This document shows, piece by piece, positions 57,046 to 64,000 of a stretch of DNA of 64,000 nucleotides. This DNA comes from Viola odorata (taxonomy: Eukaryota; Streptophyta; Magnoliopsida; Malpighiales; Violaceae): NCBI GenBank assembly GCA_963691705.1, contig OY829539.1, positions 60,486,327-60,550,326 of the forward strand, written 5' to 3'. The position numbers and the translations under genes were made by a program. Each line of letters opens with the position of its first letter. Within the stretch, counting starts at the first letter, position 1. The notes under the pieces were generated by a model. The model ran no database searches. It was not told the origin of the DNA and worked only from the letters and a program-made list of their open reading frames with translations.

Positions 57046-58836
57046 TCAGTTCAACTTTGGTACCCAAACACCTTTGGGTCCTTCCATGTTAGCAAATGTA
57101 CCCTTAGGTACCCAAACTTGTCTTGCATTCCCAAGACCTCTTCGAATGTAGCAAAAATACGATAAGTGACCAAATTTCTTGCAATAGCTACATTTATAAA
57201 TGGGTTTGGCATGTGAGAACTTTGTTTGAACTCTTAATGAACTAGCATGATCATTAGAAGAGTTTGCTTTGACAAAAACAGTCCTACCATTGTTCATGCT
57301 TGTGGAAGATTTAAAGCCAATGCCATGCATATCACCATTTTTCTTTTGATCATTCATACATTTATAATGGCTATGACTACTTTGCATATATTTAGCTAAT
57401 GTGTTTTCAAGAGTTCTAATCTTTTCATTTAACACAAAAACCTCTTTAGTGAATTTCTCACAAGATTCACAAATGGTTCCCTTGTTCTTATCTTCTTTAC
57501 TAGAGAACACATTTGTTAAAGAAATATTCTCCTCTCTAGATTCAGACAAAGCAAATTTCAAATCATGATTATCATTAGTTAAAAATTCATTTAAGGATTT
57601 TAACTCGCTAATCTCATTTTTTATACTATCAAGTTCTTTAGCAAGTTTAGAATTCTTTTTAGTAGCATTTTTAAAATGTTCAGCAAGTTTATTAAAAGCT
57701 TCTTGCAAATCATCATAATCGCGTTCATCACTAGAAGAATTGCTAGAACTTACCTCATCATCGCTTTGAGCCATGAGGCACAAGTTTGCTACTGTATCTT
57801 CGGATGAGGATTCCGAAGGATCACTACTTGAAGTTTCATCCTCATCACTCCAAGTGGAGGTTGCTTTGAATGCTCTCCGATGATACTTCTTTCCCTCCTT
57901 TGAACCGTGTTTCTCATATCTCTTCTTCTTTTCAAGTCTAGGACATTCACTTTTAATATGTCCTGGTTTGTCACACTCAAAGCACACAACATCAGTATTA
58001 GACTTGAATTTAGAAGAGTTAGAAGACTCACCTTGATATTTGTTCTTCTTGGAATTATTTTTCCACTGTTTGTGGAGTCTTCTTGTGAAGAGGGCAAAAG
58101 ACTCTTCATCTTGTTCAGCCAGCTTGCTTGCAAGGGCAATGCTCTTCTTTTCCTTTGTATTTCCCTCTTCTAAGTTATATAAGCCCAACTCATGCTCAAA
58201 AGCGGTGAGAGAACTTACAAGTTGAGTGTATGAGGGCTTCACTTCCTTTTGCTTGATAGTGGTTTTGATTGCAACCCACTTGCTTGGAAGAATGCTTAGA
58301 AGTTTCCTAACCATCTCTGAATCGCTTTGAGTCAATCCGAGATTATCCATGGCACTGCACAGATTTTGCAATCTTGTGCTGAGATCATAGATAGACTCTC
58401 CTTGCATCATCTTGAATAATTCATATTCAGTTTTGAGTTGATCCAAACGGAGATCACGAACTTGAGCAGTGCCCTCGTGCGTCATCTCCAAAGTTTCCCA
58501 TATCTGTTTTGCTGTTTTACAAGAGCTGATGCGATTGAACTCACCGAAAGAGATGGAGACTTGAAGAGCATACATGGCTTTAGCTTCCATGGTTTTCCTT
58601 GTCTTCTGTGCATTATTCCACCTTTCAAAGTCAAGAGTCCTTGTGGTTCCATCCGTTCCGGCTGGTTCAGTTGGAGCCACAAATCCTTTCTCAACGCAAT
58701 CCCACATTTCACAATTGAGGGAAGTAAGGAAGGTCTTCATCTTTATCTTCCAATGAAGATAATTGTTGCCATCAAGGTATGGTGGTTGATTGAGTGAACC
58801 TCTATCTGAAGTGCTGGGAATTCCTCCTCTATCCAT
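57046..58836 (-). CDS. Ty1/copia Gag (Sirevirus-like), intact
   Basis: 596 residues from the ATG at 58836, 25 codons before the conserved LDGNNYLHWKIKM (DUF4219-like). The UBN2-type capsid region follows, with QIWETLEMTHEGTAQVRDLR and SMDNLG-type helices. A first CCHC zinc knuckle CFECDKPGHIKSEC lies near residue 285, then an acidic Ser-rich segment, a coiled coil (about residues 370-480) and a second knuckle CSYCKKFGHLSYFC near residue 560. It ends VWVPKLN and a stop, where an autonomous sirevirus would go on to protease and integrase. Gag would form the virus-like particle and package RNA; with intact gag and young LTRs, the element probably supplied capsid and borrowed polymerase in trans (inference). 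Confidence 0.9.
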   Translation of the reverse strand: MDRGGIPSTSDRGSLNQPPYLDGNNYLHWKIKMKTFLTSLNCEMWDCVEKGFVAPTEPAGTDGTTRTLDFERWNNAQKTRKTMEAKAMYALQVSISFGEFNRISSCKTAKQIWETLEMTHEGTAQVRDLRLDQLKTEYELFKMMQGESIYDLSTRLQNLCSAMDNLGLTQSDSEMVRKLLSILPSKWVAIKTTIKQKEVKPSYTQLVSSLTAFEHELGLYNLEEGNTKEKKSIALASKLAEQDEESFALFTRRLHKQWKNNSKKNKYQGESSNSSKFKSNTDVVCFECDKPGHIKSECPRLEKKKRYEKHGSKEGKKYHRRAFKATSTWSDEDETSSSDPSESSSEDTVANLCLMAQSDDEVSSSNSSSDERDYDDLQEAFNKLAEHFKNATKKNSKLAKELDSIKNEISELKSLNEFLTNDNHDLKFALSESREENISLTNVFSSKEDKNKGTICESCEKFTKEVFVLNEKIRTLENTLAKYMQSSHSHYKCMNDQKKNGDMHGIGFKSSTSMNNGRTVFVKANSSNDHASSLRVQTKFSHAKPIYKCSYCKKFGHLSYFCYIRRGLGNARQVWVPKGTFANMEGPKGVWVPKLN

Positions 58837-58876
58837 TTGAATCTTTCACTTGAGGTTGCTGAACCTTATTCCAAGT

Positions 58877-58896
58877 GACCTTGCTCCGCTACCAAT
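58877..58896 (-). other. primer binding site of the gag-only element
   Basis: On the minus strand ATTGGTAGCGGAGCAAGG begins directly after the LTR. It resembles the initiator-Met PBS (TGGTATCAGAGC) with substitutions. Confidence 0.65.
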
Positions 58897-59997
58897 TGAT
58901 AAAACAATAATCCCGGCCTAGAGGGGGGGTGAATAGGCAATAAAAAATCGCACACAAAATGTAAGGAAAAATAGCAAAGACACAAAGAGTTATAGTGGTT
59001 CCAATTCACAATCCGAATTGTACTCCACTACCTAAGAGCTTCACCCTTAGGATTTTCTAATGCAAACACCTTTGCTATTACCTTGAGCTTTTACGGGTTC
59101 AACTCACAACCTTACACCGTAGTTTTTGCGGGCTCAACTACAACCTTACACTTTGGTTTTTACGGGCTCAACCACAACCATTTTACAATCCTCTTTCAAG
59201 GTAAGGATTGAAGAACCTCCACAATTTGAATTAATAATATTTGCAACAAATAATTGGTGTACAAATAATAAATGTATGATTCAAAATAACACCAATAAAT
59301 GAACAATATTACCTCAAGAAGAAAGCGATCCAAACTCGAATTAAAAGACGCAAGAATGGTTGAAAACCGATATGTGAAGCTTGCGTGGTAAAACTTTGAT
59401 TAAGAGAGTTTGCAAATGTAATTTGTGTATATAGAACTTATAAATGCTTTCTTATTCTTTTGTAACTCATCTTAGATGAGTATTTATAGTGTCAAAAGAG
59501 TAGAGGCTCATCCAAGCAGGAAGGAGCCAAAAACTAGCCGTTTGCTACAGTAACAAAAATATATCCGTTTGCTACAGTGAAAAACTATCCGTTGCTATAG
59601 TAAGTCTATCCGTTGCTACGGTGAACTATTCATTCCCGTCGCTACAGTAGACGTCCCGTTGCTACAGTGAGTTTATCTGTTGCTACAGTGAAACTCTCCG
59701 TTGCTACAGTGAAATCAAAAAACTCTTTTCTGGAAATTGTTTTTCGTGTAAAAAATCTTTTGACACTTTTCTTGAGGTATTATCGAACATAAATCAAGTG
59801 CTAATTAGAATCATACTTACACGTTTAATGCTCTAATATACACTTGATTCTTCGAGCTTGCGATAATTGATTTGTTGCTTCTTTTGTTGTCTCGTCGCAA
59901 ACTACAAATACTTTAACTTAAAATTGCGTTAGTATATTAATTAATTTGTGTGTACTTAATTCATCAAAACAAGATTTAATGAGCCCTTGGGCCAACA
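58897..59997 (-). mobile_element. 5' LTR of the gag-only element, 1101 bp
   Basis: Same ends and length as 53784-54884; visible differences near 59218, 59412 and 59598. Confidence 0.93.
59537..59715. repeat. CCGTTGCTACAGTGA repeats in LTR
   Basis: Same eight-copy cluster as 54424-54602, one copy altered to GCTATAGTAA. Confidence 0.88.
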
Positions 59998-62258
59998 ACG
60001 TTTTAAGGTAATCTTACCTTTTTGGACGAACCCTGATCGATCCATCTCTTCAAAACCGTTGTTAATGACAATTAACATAAATACGTAAATATAACAAACA
60101 TACACGATTTTTAACTACTTAACTAATTATTACAAACCACAGTTCAATAAAACTACTTATCTAAATATTACAAACCACAATTCATAATAAAAACTACTTA
60201 TCTAATTATTACAAATTGGAGGTCGGAATAATTATCTAAATAATGATTACAACAATTGAAATAACTAATCAATACAACGAGTGAAATAAGTAATTACTTA
60301 TTACAACAGGTTTAGTAATCAGTTATTAAGTTCAAAGATCAACCTACAAAGTGAGAGTGTTAGTACGAACTCAAAGATAATAAATAATAAAAGCACATAC
60401 ATCATTTATTTCATACAAACAGTCATGAAAATAAATAGATATATCATGTGGGCATTTCACAATTTGTATCACAAATTGACACTAACATATAGCAAATAAA
60501 ACCTCATTTAAAACAAACAATTAAATCATGGTAAAATACATGGTATATTAAATAAAACTCCATACTTGGTGTAAAAACAAATAAAACAGTATACTGCTCA
60601 CGTAGTAATTTTAGCAAATTAAACATGTTAAACATATGAAAAATTCAAACGAGTTAACGAAAATTAAATCGGCGTACGCAAGGACTAAATTGAGAAAAAT
60701 AACACTTAAGGGACATGGGCTTGGCCAAGCCAAGCCCATCAGGCATTTAAATGAGGGAAGGGACGGGCTGAAGCCCGTCACCTTCCTCTTCTTCCTCACG
60801 AGAACAGCCAACGCGGTTGTTCTCCTTCTTCACGTCGCCGACGCTCCATGGCCGGCGACACCAAGCTCCCCCAACACCACGAAATACACCCTAAACAGCC
60901 CAGAACCATCATGCATCACAACAGCAATAAAACCAACCAAAAACAGTAGCTAAACAGCCAGCAAAACAGAAGGAAAAGCCATACGATTCTCGCGGAAAAC
61001 GGGAATAAAAACAGTGGACAAAACAACAACTATTCAACACGAAAACGAGCTATACACCACAGAGAATTAAGCTCGCCTACACCCCTACCAAAACCCAGCA
61101 AACGCAAGCCATTTCGCTCACCAAACGCAAGCAATTTTACACTTGGAGAATAATATGCATTAACACGTATTAATGCGCATTAATTCCCAAATAAATAGTT
61201 CAAGCAGTAGGTGATTAAATTGAAGCAAGAAAATACAATATTACTTGACAATAAATCAATTAAAGCAAGTTTAGATCAGTGATTGAGTTAATTCATGCTT
61301 GAACGGGAATTTGCGAAGAGAGAAGTTAGAGAGAGAGAGCTTCGAACACTTACCTGCAACGCTTTCCTTTGCTCTGATTTGAAGTTGATGATGAGTAGGT
61401 GCGACCACCCCCCGTCGTCTGCGCGGAGTCAGTAGCTCGCTATTTATAGGACAAATTGAAGAGGTTGAGGAGTTGAGTCGGTCACTCAGCCGCACGAGCT
61501 TCGTTCGTGCCGTGGGTCAAAACGAAAGCAGTCTCCGGACGTGGCCTCCAAGCTGCTTTCTCCATGTGCCTCTCCATTTAAAATCATATACGAAGAATCA
61601 ATTTGGTTCGTGTCTGCACGCCTGGGAGAGCCAATCAGAAGGAAGGAAAAAAATTAAACTTGCATTAATTGCATTAATTCTCATACGAACGGGAAATTTC
61701 GGTACGAGTGAAAATATACGAAAGTAGAGATAAATCCGAGCCGAGGATACAGATAGATGCAGAAAAATAAGACGAGAAAATTAATATACAGTGACAAAAT
61801 GCGGAAGTTGATTTAACGTATTTATTTTCTCTTTCGGAAATAACAAAACGTTCGAGCGCAAAATAAATGTCCTTACGACAAAAATTGAGCGAAACTGAAC
61901 GAGGCGTTATGAAATAGAAAATTAACACGTAATTATCAATTAAACAAAAAGGGCGTTCTACGCTCGGTCCCGGGAACCTTACTCGAAACCGATAGAAGTT
62001 CGCGAAAAGACAGTTAAAAGTACGAAAAATTTAAAAGACGCGAAATGACACGAAATATTAACACAAATAGCCCATGATCAAAAATTGATTGAAATTTGAC
62101 GCAAACGGGTTATTAAATACTGTAAATGCAATATTGACGAGAAAAATCCAAAATCGGGTAGCAACAATAAGTGAGAAAATGGAGGGAAAATCATGCATAA
62201 AAACACACTATCATGTCCCTAGTTTTAGGCTGAAGATATTTTGTGCTTAGAGCTCTAG

Positions 62259-62266
62259 TATATAAA
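62259..62266 (+). promoter_or_regulatory. element B 3' LTR TATA box
   Basis: TATATAAA followed by GGGCATC, identical to 33081-33088. Confidence 0.55.
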
Positions 62267-63427
62267 GGGCATCTAAGAGTAGTTTAGGACATATCTTACA
62301 TCTCTTATCACTTAGCATAATTTATTTAGTTCTAGTTTTCTTAGACTTCTCTCTAGTTTCTCTCTCTAGTTCTTATTAGCTCATCTCCAAATTTGCCGCT
62401 GGGCTTCAAACGGAATTTAGTAACAAAGTTTTCTTCCATTAATCTATTTACTTATCTATTATGCTTTCGTCAATTATTATTTGTTCATCTCCAAGTATGA
62501 GTAGCTAAATCATTAGTTCTTAGCAAGGGTGATTCGAGGGTTGCAAGGGCAGATTCGAGGCCTTCATGTGCTTAATACATTCTTGATGCCACATTCAATT
62601 ATCCATCGTTTTAACTACATCTTTGCATGATATAATTTGAGGCTTGATCAACTGATAATTATCTTATGTGAATGCTGCCATTCGTGTGGTGAATACGGAA
62701 GGAAAATTGCATGAACCAAGTAGGCATTTGTTTAGTCTTGACTGTGTCAAAGTGGTCTCGAATAGATAGGGTGTGTAATTGATTAGAGCGGGGTCACGAG
62801 CCTGACAAACTGAGGGACTTTTAGCTATAGATCTGTCTTTTCTTAGCTTCATGGGCAGTTTGAGTATGGCCCTCCCGCATTCGTGCCTGGAGGGATGGCG
62901 AACTGTCAAGACTACCTCATATGTAGAAACGGGGGTAGTTTCTCTTAAGAGAAAAGTAGGGGATATCCGAGGAATCTGGTCCCTATGTCATTTCTATGAT
63001 GTCTTGAATAGAATATCTTTGTGCTGATGACGATCGGGCCCCAGAATGCAACCCAAGAATGCCTTTGCTAAGAATCCTTCTTTATCTGATTATTTGTGCT
63101 TATTCCACTTTCTGTTTTATTAATTCTGAATTTGTGTACTGACTTGCTTTATTTTATCATTCAGGACCCCGAACTGACACCTCAAGGTCCCGAATACTGC
63201 TTTCCTAGATAACAATTGTTAGCTCCCAAATCTGCCTTGGCTAACTTGTTTAGCCAAGTAAAACACCCCCTAATTGTTACTTTTCGTGCTTTTCTCCCCC
63301 GAATTCATTCAAGACCTTAGATCAGTCTCTCACAATCCGTGTGTTCGACCCTAACTACCACTGTACACTATATCTCTTGTGCACACACGTTTTCAGGCAC
63401 TATAAATCTCTATTTGACTGACGATCA

Positions 63428-63432
63428 TTGAC
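63428..63432. repeat. target site duplication TTGAC (right)
   Basis: Followed by CTGTCAGGAACTCC, which continues the WAK frame. Confidence 0.92.
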
Positions 63433-64000
63433 CTGTCAGGAACTCCATTCTACTTCTCCAACGAGCACAATCGAATCACCGCTACGGGTTGCAACAATAT
63501 GGCGACGTTTGATTGGCGAAGTGGTGCACCTATTGGTGGGTGCCTATCTATTTGTAATGGAACTATGCAAGGGAAAGGTTGCTATGGCATCAAGTGCTGC
63601 CAAACTACTATTCCTGATCGCATGGATTCTTTTAAAGTAACCATGTCACCAATTGAAAATCTGAATATTTCCGGTGGAAACTGTAACTCCGCGTTCATGG
63701 TTGATCAATCTTGGCTCGATTCTTTAAACACACTGGATGGTGTGCCGACAATGGAATCTGTTCCAGCTGTGCTACGGTGGGCATCGCAGCGAGAAGCATG
63801 TGACGTCGTTAATGGAAAGTCACCCTCCACATTTTGTAGCAACAATGGTTTTTGCTGGTCACAACTTGGCCAAGATCAATTCTGTGTTTGCTCCCCATCT
63901 AACCCTCTATTGCCTCGTAGTAACATCAATTACACAATCGGACATTGTCCAGGTAACAAAGTTATTCATTTCTTGTCATCCTTCAATTAGTTTCAAGCTC

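Larger units (their letters stand above)
53784..59997 (-). mobile_element. Sirevirus-like Ty1/copia element, gag only, 6.2 kb
   Basis: Two 1101-bp LTRs (53784-54884, 58897-59997), flanked by ACGTT at 53779-53783 and 59998-60002. On the minus strand: LTR, PBS, gag 58836-57046, noncoding region with repeated GGGGGAG tracts, PPT, LTR. No protease, integrase, RT or RNase H. It corresponds to the gag-only non-autonomous class (TR-GAG-like). LTRs differ at about three positions by eye, so insertion is recent. Confidence 0.92.
41500..62166 (-). mobile_element. Tat-like non-autonomous LTR element, 20.7 kb
   Basis: LTRs 41500-44351 and 53064-62166 (the latter interrupted), flanked by ATAAG at 41495-41499 and 62167-62171. 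On the minus strand the LTR reads TGTTGCTACCC...GGGTGCGACA. The PBS TGGCGACTTCACTGGGGACT (53060-53041) is of the type I associate with Tat/Ogre elements. The 8.7-kb interior has no recognisable gag, pol or other gene and is largely tandem arrays, so it must have been mobilised in trans. Confidence 0.88.
53064..62166 (-). mobile_element. right LTR of the Tat-like element, interrupted
   Basis: 2884 bp of LTR after removing 53784-59997 and one ACGTT copy. Matches 41500-44351 from TGTCGCACCC to GTAGCAACA. Confidence 0.9.
39829..62213 (-). mobile_element. inverted solo LTR in element B's 3' LTR
   Basis: On the minus strand it begins TGATAGTGTG at 62213 and ends CTGACGATCA at 39829, flanked by TGTCC at 39824-39828 and 62214-62218. 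Own length is about 1713 bp (39829-41499 plus 62172-62213). It belongs to the same LTR superfamily as element B but is inserted in the opposite orientation. TATA TATATAAA at 41033-41026. Confidence 0.88.
32563..63427 (+). mobile_element. Athila-like element B with nested insertions, 30.9 kb
   Basis: Plus-strand element bounded by TGATAGCATG and GACGATCA and by TTGAC duplications. Parts: broken 5' LTR 32563-34539, integrase tail 34540-35042, damaged ATHILA-type ORF 35756-37423, 3' noncoding region, PPT 39335-39350, 3' LTR 39351-63427. A deletion removed the 5' LTR end, PBS, gag, protease, RT and most integrase. About 22.4 kb of later insertions lie in the 3' LTR. Confidence 0.9.
39351..63427 (+). 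mobile_element. 3' LTR of element B, interrupted
   Basis: LTR pieces 39351-39828 and 62219-63427 sum to about 1687 bp, from TGATAGCATG to GACGATCA. The interruption is the inverted solo LTR and its own nested insertions. TATA box at 62259-62266. Confidence 0.88.
30339..63952 (+). pseudogene. wall-associated receptor kinase (WAK), first exon split by two insertions
   Basis: WAKs are plasma-membrane receptor kinases whose extracellular part binds pectin. Three pieces remain of the first coding exon. 30339-30493 has a hydrophobic signal peptide (ILTLWLAHICSVSCCC) and, in a shifted frame, PNCQDLCGQVSIPY. 32366-32562 continues PFGIGAGCYMNNNFDVNCN through SLTGCVQV. 63428-63952 continues GTPFYFSNEHNRITATGCNN and FCSNNGFCW, ending at a GTAACA donor at 63953. 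Dropping one copy of each target duplication makes pieces 2 and 3 one open frame with piece 1's cysteine motif. A 1-bp shift between about 30406 and 30440 separates the signal peptide from the rest. The kinase exons lie beyond the window. A functional transcript would need removal of over 30 kb, so I call it a pseudogene. Confidence 0.85.

Overview
This is a flowering-plant (angiosperm) nuclear genome window. The evidence is spliced plant genes (a Rab7/RABG3-type GTPase fragment and a wall-associated kinase, WAK) and plant-specific LTR retrotransposon lineages (Athila-like and Tat-like Ty3/gypsy, Sirevirus-like Ty1/copia). Nearly everything except about 1-4179, 29587-30493 and short WAK pieces is retrotransposon DNA. 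I see no tRNA, rRNA or CRISPR.

Layout. 1-1891 holds two internal Rab7-type exons (585-684, 779-925), then two 3' exons of a gene I cannot identify (1258-1423, 1778-1891). 1892-4179 is AT-rich intergenic DNA ending in a G28 run. 4208-4600 is a broken inverted LTR. 4601-12880 is a minus-strand block with two tandem paralogous genes of the 'putative gypsy type transposon' type, each with a 67-70 bp intron at the same place and an in-frame amber codon, plus two small unknown ORFs. 12853-29586 is an Athila-like Ty3/gypsy element on the minus strand: LTRs 13315-14909 and 27952-29586, tRNA-Asp-type PBS, damaged gag, a pol fused in frame from protease to integrase without RT/RNase H, and an intact ATHILA-type env-position ORF. 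Its 3' region hosts a non-autonomous plus-strand element (16450-21865) with an unrecognised 975-aa ORF; that insertion is flanked by an exact 231-bp duplication.

30339 to the window end is one WAK gene whose first coding exon is split twice. A 1867-bp solo LTR sits at 30494-32360 (target duplication ATACC). A 30.9-kb nested stack sits at 32563-63427 (target duplication TTGAC). Joining across one copy of each duplication gives a continuous galacturonan-binding (GUB_WAK) reading frame.

The stack, outside in: (1) a second Athila-like element with integrase tail and env-position ORF, 5'-deleted; (2) in its 5' LTR, a 1178-bp solo LTR of the 16450-21865 family (TSD CTTAG); (3) in its 3' LTR, an inverted solo LTR (39829-62213, TSD TGTCC); (4) inside that, a 20.7-kb Tat-like non-autonomous element (41500-62166, TSD ATAAG) with no recognisable genes and an interior largely of tandem arrays; (5) inside its right LTR, a 6.2-kb Sirevirus-like element (53784-59997, TSD ACGTT) with an intact gag, no pol and two nearly identical 1101-bp LTRs. 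The last is the youngest. No element here has an intact RT, so any mobility would have depended on partners elsewhere.
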